Origin: Roseateles_B sp041913905
GTDB taxonomy: Bacteria > Pseudomonadota > Gammaproteobacteria > Burkholderiales > Burkholderiaceae_C
Direction of reading: 5' to 3'
NCBI GenBank assembly: GCA_041913905.1
Contig: JAYSEK010000001.1
Coordinates: 62,001 to 126,000 of the forward strand
Length of the DNA stretch: 64,000 nt
Position 1 is the first letter of the stretch, and the number at the start of each line of letters is the position of its first letter. Under the pieces are notes generated by a model. The model was not told the DNA's origin. It was given only the letters and a program-made list of their open reading frames with translations, and made no database searches. This document shows, piece by piece, positions 15,925 to 24,003 of this stretch. The translations under genes and the position numbers were made by a program.

Positions 15925-16536
15925 TCAGAAATCGAGACCCCAGTCCACCGTGATGCGGCGCTCGGCCAGGCTCACGTCGTCGACGAAGGCGGACACGAAG
16001 GGGATCAGGCGCTCCTGCTCGGGCTTGACCGGGGCGCTCAGTCCGGCCGGCTGGATGCGCAGCACGGCATGCGGGCCGGTGTCGAGCAGGCCGATCACCT
16101 CGCCAAGGACTTCGCCCTGGCGATTCACCACGCTCAGGCCGACCAGGTCCACCCAGTAGAACTCGTCCGGGTCGGCCTTGGGGAAATGGGCACGGGAGAC
16201 AAACACGCGGGCGCCACGCAGCGCCTCGGCCGCATTGCGGTCCGACACACCCTCGGCGCTGGCCACCAGGCCATCACCGTGTTCGCGGAGGGAGAGAATC
16301 TTGAGCAGGCCGGGCACGGCGCTCTTGCCTGCCGGCATGCCTGCAATCGCGGTCTCGGCGGGCTTCAGAAACCAGCGCCGGGTCGCGAAGATCGCCTGGG
16401 GATCAGCGGAATGGGCATGGACCTTGAACCAGCCCTTGATGCCCCAGGCATCGGCAATGCGCGCGACCTCGATCGCATCATCCGGCCAGGCTGCCTCGGC
16501 AGCATCGGCATCGGAACGGAGATCGGAAGCAGTCAC
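15925..16536 (-). CDS. rimM: 16S rRNA processing protein RimM
   Basis: A 203-residue assembly factor for the 30S head domain that binds S19. It has the IEVARIADAWGIKGWFKVH N-terminal block and the PRC-barrel part with DEFYWVDLVGLSVVN and RLIPFVSAFVDDVSL. The GTG at 16534-16536 gives the start MTASDLRSDADAAEA; it is a little longer than the family norm (170-190) because of an acidic N-terminal leader. It starts 31 bases after the rpsP stop. No strong ribosome-binding site precedes it, so coupling to rpsP translation is possible. Confidence 0.95.
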   Translation of the reverse strand: MTASDLRSDADAAEAAWPDDAIEVARIADAWGIKGWFKVHAHSADPQAIFATRRWFLKPAETAIAGMPAGKSAVPGLLKILSLREHGDGLVASAEGVSDRNAAEALRGARVFVSRAHFPKADPDEFYWVDLVGLSVVNRQGEVLGEVIGLLDTGPHAVLRIQPAGLSAPVKPEQERLIPFVSAFVDDVSLAERRITVDWGLDF

Positions 16537-16567
16537 GCGCAAGGCTCGATTACAGCTGAGCGGATGC

Positions 16568-16816
16568 TCAGGCAGCCTTCTTGGCCTGGCCGACCAGACG
16601 CGCCACCGTGGGCGACAGCTGGGCGCCGACGCCGACCCAGTAGGACACGCGGTCTTGCACCACGCGCAGGCTTTCGGCATTGCCGGAAGCCACCGGGTTG
16701 TAGAAGCCCACGCGCTCGATGAAGCGGCCGTCGCGGCGCTCTTGGCTGTTGGCAACGACGATGTTGTAGAAGGGGCGCTTCTTAGAGCCGCCGCGTGCGA
16801 GTCGAATCACGACCAT
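16568..16816 (-). CDS. rpsP: 30S ribosomal protein S16
   Basis: An 82-residue protein with the usual start MVVIRLARGGSKKRPFYNIV and a GFYNP block. ATG 16814-16816 is preceded by AAAGGA eight bases upstream. First gene of the rpsP-rimM-trmD-rplS group; its promoter must lie in the 266 bases between here and the divergent GNAT gene at 17083. Confidence 0.98.
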   Translation of the reverse strand: MVVIRLARGGSKKRPFYNIVVANSQERRDGRFIERVGFYNPVASGNAESLRVVQDRVSYWVGVGAQLSPTVARLVGQAKKAA

Positions 16817-17082
16817 GATGAATCCTTTGAGTTGAAGCGTTCTACCGCACCAGGAGACACTCAGGGCAAGCAGATCATTGCGCACCCTCTTCCACCATCT
16901 CCAGGCTTCCAGGGTGCTCCGATTGTTTGGTACCGTAGATACGCCGCGAGTCTCCCGCGACCAGCACCAAAACCCGGCATTATAAACTCGCAAATTCAAT
17001 TGCGACAGCAAGTCGCGGCAGAGAATCTCTGGCGCTGCCTTTCTGACGCCTATTTTCAGCCTCCCTTGCCCCGGGTTTAGTC

Positions 17083-17625
17083 ATGTCCCACACCCTCCCG
17101 CTGCTGATCCGCCCCAGCCAGGACGCCGATCTGCCCGCCATCCAGGCCATCTATGCGCACGCCGTGCTGCAGGGGACCGGCACCTTCGAGACCGAGGTAC
17201 CCGACCTCGCCGAAATGGGCCGCCGCCGCGCCGAGGTGCTGTCACGCGGCCTGCCCTATCTCGTGGCCGTGCGCGGCGGCGAGGTGCTGGGTTATGCCTA
17301 CGCGAATTACTTCCGCCCGCGCCTGGCCTACCGCTTCTGCGTGGAGGACTCGATCTACCTGGCGCCGACGGCCCAGGGCCAGGGTGTTGGCCGTCTGCTG
17401 CTGACCGAGCTCATCGCCCGCTGCGAGCGCGCCGGCGCCCGCCAGATGCTGGCGGTGATCGGCGATTCCCAGAACCAGGGCTCCATCGGCGTGCACCGCG
17501 CCCTGGGCTTCGAACCGGCCGGCCTGCTCAAGTCCTCCGGCTGGAAATTCGGACGCTGGCTCGACGTGGTGCTGATGCAGCGCCAACTGGGCTACGGCGA
17601 CACCACACCCGCCGAGGACGCATGA
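17083..17625 (+). CDS. GNAT N-acetyltransferase (phosphinothricin acetyltransferase-like)
   Basis: A 180-residue acetyltransferase. The acetyl-CoA pyrophosphate loop QGQGVGRLLL lies near 104-113 and the GSIGVHRALGFEPAG block near 150 is typical of the PAT/YncA branch, which acetylates small amines or modified amino acids such as methionine sulfoximine. The actual substrate is unknown. No ribosome-binding site is obvious before the ATG. Its stop overlaps the start of the TM2 gene (ATGA). Confidence 0.85.
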   Translation: MSHTLPLLIRPSQDADLPAIQAIYAHAVLQGTGTFETEVPDLAEMGRRRAEVLSRGLPYLVAVRGGEVLGYAYANYFRPRLAYRFCVEDSIYLAPTAQGQGVGRLLLTELIARCERAGARQMLAVIGDSQNQGSIGVHRALGFEPAGLLKSSGWKFGRWLDVVLMQRQLGYGDTTPAEDA

Positions 17626-18071
17626 GCCAGCCCGCCTACCGCTCCAAGACCCTCGCGACCTGGCTGGCCTTCGGCCTGGGCGCCTTCGGCCTGCATCGTC
17701 TCTACGTCTACGGACTCAAGGACAAGCTGGCCTGGCTCCATCCCTGGCCCAGCCTGGCCGGGCTCTATGGCCTGCAGCGCATGGACCTGCTGGGCCAGGA
17801 CGACCGCCTGGCCTGGGTGTTGATGCCCCTGCTGGGCCTGATGCTGTCCATGGCCATGCTGCAGGGCATCGTCTGGGGCCTGACGCCGGACGAGCGCTGG
17901 GACCAGCGTCACAATGCCGGCCGCCATGGCAAGGCCAGCGGCTGGGGCGCCGTCATCGGCGTCGTCGCCTGCCTCATGGTGGGCGGCGCCTGCCTGATGA
18001 CCACCATCGCCTTCTCGGCGCAGCGCTATTTCGAAAGCCAGGCGGAGGCAGCCAAGGAATTGAGCCAGTAG
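17622..18071 (+). CDS. small TM2-domain membrane protein
   Basis: A 149-residue membrane protein. The first part, KTLATWLAFGLGAFGLHRLY, is a TM2-type helix with the usual G-x-x-G-x-H-R-x-Y turn; two more hydrophobic segments lie near 64-88 and 108-130. The function of TM2 proteins is not defined. The ATG overlaps the acetyltransferase stop by four bases, so both are translated from one message. The C-terminal helix SQRYFESQAEAAKEL-like end is charged and cytoplasmic or periplasmic. Confidence 0.75.
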   Translation: MSQPAYRSKTLATWLAFGLGAFGLHRLYVYGLKDKLAWLHPWPSLAGLYGLQRMDLLGQDDRLAWVLMPLLGLMLSMAMLQGIVWGLTPDERWDQRHNAGRHGKASGWGAVIGVVACLMVGGACLMTTIAFSAQRYFESQAEAAKELSQ

Positions 18072-18104
18072 GATCTCAAGATCGCGTTGGCGCGAGGAAA
18101 CAAA

Positions 18105-18136
18105 AAGGCCCGACCGCATTCAGCGGCCGGGCCTTT
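18105..18136. terminator. bidirectional terminator, TM2 gene / pit
   Basis: AAGGCCCG (18105-18112) pairs with CGGGCCTT (18128-18135), with partial further pairing inside. It has A-rich sequence on the left and TTTGTT on the right, between two convergent genes. Confidence 0.8.
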
Positions 18137-18159
18137 GTTCTTGCGTGTCGCAGTGCGCG

Positions 18160-19170
18160 TCAGAACAGCTGGAAGCTCACCCAGTAGCAGACGCCGGCCA
18201 CGAAGGCCGATGCCGGGATGGTGAAGATCCAGGCCCAGACGATGTTGCCCGCAACCCCCCAGCGCACCGAGGAAGCCCGCTGCGTGGAGCCCACGCCCAC
18301 GATGGCGCCCGTGATGGTGTGGGTGGTCGAGACCGGCACGCCCAGCGCGGTCGCCAGGAACAGCGTCAGCGCGCCGCCCGTCTCGGCACAGAAGCCGCCG
18401 ACCGGCTTGAGCTTGGTGATCTTCTGGCCCATGGTCTGCACGATGCGCCAGCCGCCGAACATGGTGCCCGCACCGATGGCCAGGTAGCAGACCCAGATCA
18501 CCCAGGTCGGCGGCAGCTTGGCGCCCGCCTCGGCATAGCCGGCGGCCATCAGCAGCATCCAGATGATGCCGATGGTCTTCTGCGCGTCGTTGCCGCCATG
18601 GCCCAGGCTGTAGAGGCCGGCCGAGACCAGCTGCAGGCGGCGGAACCAGTTGTCCACGCGCAGCGGCGAGCTGCGACGGAACAGCCAGGCCACAAGCACC
18701 ATCAGCAACGAGCCCAGCACGAAGCCCAGCACCGGCGACACGAAGATGAACAGCACCGTGATGCCGATCTTCTTGGCCACCAGCCCCTGCACACCCACCT
18801 TGGCGATCACGGCACCCACGATGCCGCCGATCAGCGCATGCGAGGAGCTGGAGGGAATGCCGTAATACCAGGTGATCAGGTTCCAGGTGATGGCCCCGAT
18901 CAGCGCACCGAACACGATGTGGTGGTCGACGATGCCCGGCTCGACGATGCCCTTGCCGATGGTGGCGGCCACGTTGAGCTGGAAGAAGGCGATGGCGATG
19001 ACGTTGAAGAAGGCCGCGAACAGCACCGCCTGCTGCGGCTTCAGCACGCCTGTGGACACCACCGTGGCGATCGAATTCGCAGCGTCATGAAAACCGTTCA
19101 TGAAGTCGAACGCCACCGCCAGCACGACCAGCAGCGCGACGACCCAGAACGCAACGTTGATTGCTTCCAT
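18160..19170 (-). CDS. pit: low-affinity inorganic phosphate transporter (PiT family)
   Basis: A 336-residue inner-membrane metal-phosphate/H+ symporter. The duplicated PiT signatures are visible: NGFHDAANSIATVVSTG near residue 25 and SLGHGGNDAQKTIGI near 205, plus the STTHTITGAIVGVG block near 290. About ten hydrophobic segments are present. It lies 13 bases downstream of the DUF47 gene, the usual partner in bacteria, and PHO-box-like repeats precede that gene, so phosphate-dependent control is likely. Confidence 0.95.
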   Translation of the reverse strand: MEAINVAFWVVALLVVLAVAFDFMNGFHDAANSIATVVSTGVLKPQQAVLFAAFFNVIAIAFFQLNVAATIGKGIVEPGIVDHHIVFGALIGAITWNLITWYYGIPSSSSHALIGGIVGAVIAKVGVQGLVAKKIGITVLFIFVSPVLGFVLGSLLMVLVAWLFRRSSPLRVDNWFRRLQLVSAGLYSLGHGGNDAQKTIGIIWMLLMAAGYAEAGAKLPPTWVIWVCYLAIGAGTMFGGWRIVQTMGQKITKLKPVGGFCAETGGALTLFLATALGVPVSTTHTITGAIVGVGSTQRASSVRWGVAGNIVWAWIFTIPASAFVAGVCYWVSFQLF

Positions 19171-19183
19171 GGATCGAGGCGCG

Positions 19184-19831
19184 TCAGGAATTCTCGAGGA
19201 CGATGCCCTCGATCAGGTTGGCGACGTCCTCGCAGCGGTCGGTGATGGACTCCAGCTGCTCGTAGATGGCCTTGAGCTTGATCAGCTCGCGCACGTCTTC
19301 CTGCTCGCGGAACAGGCGGGACATGGCGGAGCGCATCACGCGGTCGGCGTCAGATTCGAGCTTGTCGATTTCTTCGCAGGTCTTGATGGCGGCCTCGGCC
19401 GTCTGCGGCTGGCTCAGCTTGGGCAGCAGGGTCACCGCATGCTGGACGCGCTCGCAGCACTTGGCGGACAGGTCGGCCAGGCGCAGCACGTCTTCGGGGA
19501 TGGAACGCACATCGTAGAGCTGCATGGTCTCGCTGGAGTCCTGCAGCAGGTCCAGGATATCGTCCATGGCGTTGATCAGGCTGTGGATCTGCTCGCGGTC
19601 GATCGGGGTGATGAAGGTGCGGTGCAGCAGGCGGTTGACCTCGGCGGTCACGCGGTCGGCGTGGTGCTCGTAGGCGTCGACCTCGGCGGCGTATTTCTCG
19701 CGCAGCGTGATGTCGCTGTAGTTCTCGCACATGGCCATGAAGGCCCGGGCACCTTCGGCGATCTTGGTGCCGTGCTCGTTGAAGAGCTCAAAAAAATTGC
19801 CCTCTTTGGGCAGCAGCTTGCCAAACAGCAT
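19184..19831 (-). CDS. DUF47 (PhoU-like) Pit accessory protein
   Basis: A 215-residue all-helical protein starting MLFGKLLPKEGNFFELFNEH, with PhoU-like helical repeats and acidic clusters such as DAYEHHADRVTAEVNR and CEEIDKLESDADRVMRS that in relatives bind metal. The ATG at 19829-19831 has AGGAGA upstream. DUF47 proteins are encoded with Pit transporters and are thought to control or support them at the inner face of the membrane. Confidence 0.92.
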   Translation of the reverse strand: MLFGKLLPKEGNFFELFNEHGTKIAEGARAFMAMCENYSDITLREKYAAEVDAYEHHADRVTAEVNRLLHRTFITPIDREQIHSLINAMDDILDLLQDSSETMQLYDVRSIPEDVLRLADLSAKCCERVQHAVTLLPKLSQPQTAEAAIKTCEEIDKLESDADRVMRSAMSRLFREQEDVRELIKLKAIYEQLESITDRCEDVANLIEGIVLENS

Positions 19832-19975
19832 GGGTTCTCCTGGCAGAAAAGGCAGGCGGGTGAGCCGGCCTCCGTCCACAGTGAGTCAATCGGGGTGAGA
19901 TTTAAAGAATCGGTCATCACCGCGTCATCACAACGCGGCAAAGCCGGAAGTGTAATGGCGAGTAGCGCACAGACT

Positions 19976-20003
19976 GTGACAGTTCAGTGACGGTTGATGA
20001 CGG
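19976..20003 (-). promoter_or_regulatory. candidate PHO box upstream of DUF47-pit
   Basis: Read on the minus strand there are three half-sites CCGTCAT (20003-19997), CCGTCAC (19993-19987) and CTGTCAC (19982-19976), spaced 10 and 11 bases. This matches the tandem CTGTCAT layout of PhoB boxes. A second 11-base-spaced repeat, GTCATCAC at 19913-19920 and 19924-19931, lies on the opposite strand just upstream of a TTTAAA that could be a -10. PhoB control of pit is inference. Confidence 0.45.
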
Positions 20004-20032
20004 TCAGATCAGCCCAACGCAGGCCGGACGGA

Positions 20033-20440
20033 TCAGGCGCTGCGGAAGATGAAGTACACCGCCCCCAGCAGGCACAGCCCCGCCCACAGGTAGTCGGTCT
20101 TGAAGGGCTGGCCCATGAAGAACATGGAGAACGGCACGAAGACCGCCAGCGTCATCACCTCCTGGGTGATCTTGAGCTGGGCCAGGCTGATGCCACCCGC
20201 GTAGCCGATCCGGTTGGCCGGCACCTGCAGCAGGTACTCGAACAACGCGATCGACCAACTCACCAGCGCCGCGATCCACCAGGGCCTGGCCGCCAGGTCC
20301 TTCAGATGGCCGTACCAGGCGAAGGTCATGAAGACATTGGACAGCAGCAACAGCCCGACGGTCTGCCAATAGACGGAGTAAGCACCGAAGGCGCTGAAGG
20401 TGTTGGCAACGGCGGTGCCCACCCAACTGAGAAACGGCAT
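20033..20440 (-). CDS. DUF486 family small membrane protein (DMT-like)
   Basis: A 135-residue protein with four hydrophobic segments, resembling one half of a drug/metabolite transporter. The ATG at 20438-20440 is preceded by AGAGG. The conserved FMTFAWYGHLKD and LAQLKITQEVMTL stretches are typical of DUF486. Four-helix DMT proteins usually act as dimers; the substrate is unknown. It follows folK on the same strand by 43 bases. Confidence 0.8.
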   Translation of the reverse strand: MPFLSWVGTAVANTFSAFGAYSVYWQTVGLLLLSNVFMTFAWYGHLKDLAARPWWIAALVSWSIALFEYLLQVPANRIGYAGGISLAQLKITQEVMTLAVFVPFSMFFMGQPFKTDYLWAGLCLLGAVYFIFRSA

Positions 20441-20483
20441 GGAAAACCTCTGGAAGACCCGGGCCCGCTTCCTGACTCAATAC

Positions 20484-20999
20484 TCAATACGGGCGCCGGG
20501 CGTCCGCGCCCCCTGCCGGCCACAGCTGCCCGTCGCAATGCAGGCGCTGGTCCAGCAGACTGGGGAGCAGGTCCGCCAGGCGCCCCAGCCCGGGCAAACT
20601 CAGGCCAGGGTCGATCTCCAGCAGCGGCCGGAGCACGAAGGCCCGCTCATGCAGACGGGGATGCGGCAGGGACAAGCGCTGATCCGACCAGGTCTGCCCA
20701 TCCATGAGCAGCAGGTCCAGGTCCAGCGTGCGCGGCGCATGGTGATAGGGCCGCTCGCGGCCATGGGCCTGCTCGATGGCCTGCAGCGCGTCGAGCAGGT
20801 CCAGCGGTGCCAGCTCCGTTTCCAGGCAGGCGACGGCATTGAGGTAGTCCGGTCCTGCGGCGTCCACCGGCGCACTGCGCCATCCCGAGGACACCGCGAG
20901 CAGCCGCGACCGGGGCAGCTCGGACAAAGCCTGCACGGCGGCGCGCAGCGTCCCGGGCAGATCCCCCAGATTGGCGCCAAGCCCGATATAAGCCTTCAT
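20484..20999 (-). CDS. folK: 2-amino-4-hydroxy-6-hydroxymethyldihydropteridine pyrophosphokinase
   Basis: A 171-residue HPPK that transfers pyrophosphate to the pterin precursor of folate. It shows MKAYIGLGANLGD at the start, RTLDLDLLLMDG with the Mg-binding aspartates and LPHPRLHERAFVLRPL. ATG 20997-20999 is preferred because AGGGGG lies about eight bases upstream; a GTG three codons earlier is possible. It starts 24 bases after pcnB, a linkage also common in gammaproteobacteria. Confidence 0.96.
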   Translation of the reverse strand: MKAYIGLGANLGDLPGTLRAAVQALSELPRSRLLAVSSGWRSAPVDAAGPDYLNAVACLETELAPLDLLDALQAIEQAHGRERPYHHAPRTLDLDLLLMDGQTWSDQRLSLPHPRLHERAFVLRPLLEIDPGLSLPGLGRLADLLPSLLDQRLHCDGQLWPAGGADARRPY

Positions 21000-21023
21000 G
21001 CCGGACACCCCCTGAGCGCCGGC

Positions 21024-22670
21024 TCAACCGGCGTCGGAGGCCGCGGGCGCCGCAGCGCCACCTGCACTGCGGGGCTTGCGACGGCGGCGGCGCTTGCGAG
21101 CGGGCCCAGGGCCGCGGTCTTCGCCCAGCGCGTCGTCGGCCTCGGTACCTTCTTCAGCAGATTCAGCAGATTCAGCAGACGGCTCGCCCGCGGCCGAAGC
21201 CGCGCGCGCCTCGCCACTGATGGCCCCCTTGGCCACCTGGCGCACACGCCCGCCGCCGCCCTGCTTGCGCTGCTGCCGCTCGCTCTCGCGGGCCTGCTCG
21301 ACCAGGGCGCGGCGTTCTTCGTCGCTGCCCAGGGCGAAGTCTTCCCACCAGTCGACCAGGGCCATGTCCATCTCGCCGATCTCGGCGCGCAGCAGCAGGA
21401 AGTCGAAGCCCGCCCGGTAGCGCGGCTGCTCCACCAGGCTGTAGGGCCCGTTGCCGCTGCGGCGCTCGAAGCGCGGCTGCATCATCCAGATCTCGCGCAT
21501 GTCGGCGGCCAGCTTGCCGCGGCCGGAGATGTCCCCGATGCGGGCATCGAAGACCAGGTCGATGGCCTGCTGCAGCGCCGGCACCGCCGGCTCGCCGCCC
21601 TCGCGAATGCGTTGCCAGCGCGCCTGGACCTCGTGCCACAGCATGCAGGCCAGCATGAAGCTGGGTGCCACGCTGCGGCCCTCGGCCACGCGGCGGTCGG
21701 TGTCTTCCAATGCACGGCGCACGAACCGGCCCCGAGCCTCATCCGGCAGGGCGCCCTTTTCGTCCAGCACCGCGTCCAGGATGGAGAACACCCCGCGGCC
21801 CAGGCCCTGCTTGCGCAGCTCCTCCAGGCTGGCCAGCGAGTGGCCGGTCTGCAGCAGCTTGATCATCTCGTCGAACATGCGCGAGATGGGCACGTTGTCC
21901 AGCAGCGGGATCATGGCCTTGACCGGCGCGCGCGTCTTGGGCTCCAAGTCGAAGCCCAGCTTGGCGGCAAAGCGCACGGCGCGCAGGATGCGGACCGGAT
22001 CCTCGCGGTAGCGCGTCTCCGGGTCGCCGATCATGCGCAGCACGCGCTTCTTCACGTCGGCAAAGCCGCCGTGGTAGTCCACCACCAGTTGGCGCTGGGG
22101 GTCGTAGTACATGGCGTTGATGGTGAAGTCGCGCCGAGCGGCATCCTCGATCTGCGGACCCCAGACGTTATCGCGCAGCACGCGCCCGCTGGCATCGACC
22201 ACATGGCTCTTGCCCGCCAGCTCGTCCTTGGAGGTCTTCTCGTTGCCGCTGACCTGCTCGGCAGCCTCGTTGGCCAGCAGGGCACGGAAGGTGGAGACTT
22301 CGATCACCTCGTGCTCGCGCCCACGCCCGTAGACCACGTGCACGATGCGGAAGCGCCGGCCGATGATGAAGGCGCGTCGGAACAGGGCCTTGACCTGCTC
22401 CGGCGTGGCATTGGTGGCCACGTCGAAGTCCTTGGGACGGCGGCCCAGCAGCAGGTCGCGGACGGCGCCGCCGACGATATAGGCCTCGAAGCCCGCCTCG
22501 CTGAGCGTGCGCACCACCTTGACGGCACGGTCGTCCAGCAGTTCGGGATCGATGCCATGCTCGGCAGCGCCGATCTCGACCCGCTTGCCCAGGGCGTGCG
22601 CCCCGGACTTGGCCTTGGTGCCGGTCTTGCCGGGTTTGCCCAGCAGCTTGTCAATCAGGTTCTTGATCAT
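21024..22670 (-). CDS. pcnB: poly(A) polymerase I
   Basis: A 548-residue nucleotidyltransferase that adds 3' poly(A) tails and promotes RNA decay. The catalytic GGAVRDLLLGRRPKDFDVAT motif with D-x-D lies near 75, then RRDFTINAMYYD and the YREDPVRILRAVRFAAKLGF block. The C-terminus is long and low in complexity: three SAE repeats encoded by a 9-bp unit (near 21161-21185), then an Arg/Lys-rich patch (ARKRRRRRKPRS), likely for RNA binding. The ATG at 22668-22670 overlaps the HAD gene stop (ATGA). Confidence 0.96.
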   Translation of the reverse strand: MIKNLIDKLLGKPGKTGTKAKSGAHALGKRVEIGAAEHGIDPELLDDRAVKVVRTLSEAGFEAYIVGGAVRDLLLGRRPKDFDVATNATPEQVKALFRRAFIIGRRFRIVHVVYGRGREHEVIEVSTFRALLANEAAEQVSGNEKTSKDELAGKSHVVDASGRVLRDNVWGPQIEDAARRDFTINAMYYDPQRQLVVDYHGGFADVKKRVLRMIGDPETRYREDPVRILRAVRFAAKLGFDLEPKTRAPVKAMIPLLDNVPISRMFDEMIKLLQTGHSLASLEELRKQGLGRGVFSILDAVLDEKGALPDEARGRFVRRALEDTDRRVAEGRSVAPSFMLACMLWHEVQARWQRIREGGEPAVPALQQAIDLVFDARIGDISGRGKLAADMREIWMMQPRFERRSGNGPYSLVEQPRYRAGFDFLLLRAEIGEMDMALVDWWEDFALGSDEERRALVEQARESERQQRKQGGGGRVRQVAKGAISGEARAASAAGEPSAESAESAEEGTEADDALGEDRGPGPARKRRRRRKPRSAGGAAAPAASDAG

Positions 22671-23335
22671 GCAAAGAGATTCAGGATGGGCCAGCCCCGG
22701 GCCTGGGCAATCTGTGCCAGTGCCGCCGAGGGGTTGGTCGCGACCGGGTGGCTGACGCGCTCCATCAGGGGCAGGTCGTTCACCGAATCGCTGTAGAAGT
22801 GCACTTGCTTGAAATCCTTCAGAGCCCGCCCCTGCTCCGCCAGCCATTGCTCGACGCGCACGATCTTGCCGGCCTGGAAGGAAGGCACGCCGCGGATGGC
22901 GCCGCTGTAGCGGCCCGCCGCGTCGCGCTCCAGTTGCACCGCGATCAGATCGCGCACGCCAAAGGCCTCGGCAATGGGCATGGTCACGAATTCGTTGGTG
23001 GCGGTCACGATGGCCACCAGGTCACCGCGCTCCTGGTGTTCGCGCACCAGGGCACGCGCATTGTCGCGCATCATGGGCCGCATCACCTCATCCATGAAAC
23101 GCTGGCGCACGAGCAGTGCCTCTTCGAGGGGCCGCGAGCGCCAGACGGAGGTGGCAAAGGCGATGTACTCGTCCAGCTTCAGCTCGCCGGCCTGGTAGTG
23201 GGCGAAGAACTCGTCGTTGCGCCGGGCCCATTCCCCGCCGTCGGCCCAGCCGATCTGGACCATGAAGTGTCCGAAGGCATGGTCGGAGTCCCCGGGGATC
23301 AGGGTGCCGTCGAGGTCGAACAGGGTCAGGTTCAT
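22667..23335 (-). CDS. HAD-superfamily IB hydrolase (SerB-like phosphatase)
   Basis: A 222-residue cytoplasmic phosphatase. The nucleophile motif LFDLDGTLIPGDSDHAFG is at residues 5-22, the Thr motif IVTATNEF near 110 and the final Asp motif FYSDSVNDLPLM near 190. It resembles the HAD-IB proteins annotated as phosphoserine phosphatase-like; the substrate is uncertain. The start overlaps the hda stop (TGATG) and the stop overlaps pcnB (ATGA). Confidence 0.88.
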   Translation of the reverse strand: MNLTLFDLDGTLIPGDSDHAFGHFMVQIGWADGGEWARRNDEFFAHYQAGELKLDEYIAFATSVWRSRPLEEALLVRQRFMDEVMRPMMRDNARALVREHQERGDLVAIVTATNEFVTMPIAEAFGVRDLIAVQLERDAAGRYSGAIRGVPSFQAGKIVRVEQWLAEQGRALKDFKQVHFYSDSVNDLPLMERVSHPVATNPSAALAQIAQARGWPILNLFA

Positions 23336-24003
23336 CAGCTTCCTTGGTCCAGCAGCATCTGGCGCAGCAGGGGCACGGTCACGGCCCGCTTGTTGGCCAG
23401 CGCGAATTCGTCCAGCCGGTCCAGCAGGCCCATCAGGTGCTTGAGATCGCGGGCGAAGCGGGTCAGCAGGTAGTCCATCACCTCGTCGCTGAGCACGATG
23501 CCGCGCCGGTCGGCCTCGCGGCGCAGCGCGGCGCGCATCTCGCCTTCCGGCAGCGGCTGCAGCGCGTAGGTCGGGCCCCAGCCCAGGCGGGTGCGCAGAT
23601 CCTCGCGCAGGTCGAGGTCGATGGGCGGCGCCACGCCGGTGGACACGACGGCCAGCCCCTGCGTGGCGGCCTCGACGAAGAGCGTGAAGGCGGCATGCTG
23701 CTGGCCCGGATCAAAGCGGTCGCAATCGTCCAGCAGCAGCAGGCTGGGGTGGGCGGGCAGCTCCCAGGGCAAGGGCGTCTCGGCGTCGTACCAGCCCACC
23801 TGGGCGCCCGCAGCCTGCCAGGACTGCGCCAGCGCGCGCAGCACGTGCGTCTTGCCGCAGCCGGCCTGCCCCCACAGGAACACCGGCGGCTCGCCGGGGC
23901 GCAGCGACTGCAGGTGCGCGAGGGCCGCCTCGTTGGCGCCCGGCAGGAGGTTGTCGAAGGAGTAATGCGGCTCGGGACCGAGCGCCAGCGGGATCTGCTT
24001 CAA
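23335..24003 (-). CDS. hda: DnaA regulatory inactivator Hda
   Basis: A 222-residue AAA+ protein that, with the sliding clamp, stimulates hydrolysis of DnaA-bound ATP and so limits re-initiation. The N-terminal clamp-binding peptide KQIPLALG is at residues 2-9, Walker A GQAGCGKT near 45, Walker B LLLLDDCDRF near 90, and the lid part has RDLKHLMGLLDRLDEFALANKR. It overlaps perM downstream of its start and the HAD gene at its end, so translation of this group is coupled. Confidence 0.93.
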   Translation of the reverse strand: MKQIPLALGPEPHYSFDNLLPGANEAALAHLQSLRPGEPPVFLWGQAGCGKTHVLRALAQSWQAAGAQVGWYDAETPLPWELPAHPSLLLLDDCDRFDPGQQHAAFTLFVEAATQGLAVVSTGVAPPIDLDLREDLRTRLGWGPTYALQPLPEGEMRAALRREADRRGIVLSDEVMDYLLTRFARDLKHLMGLLDRLDEFALANKRAVTVPLLRQMLLDQGS

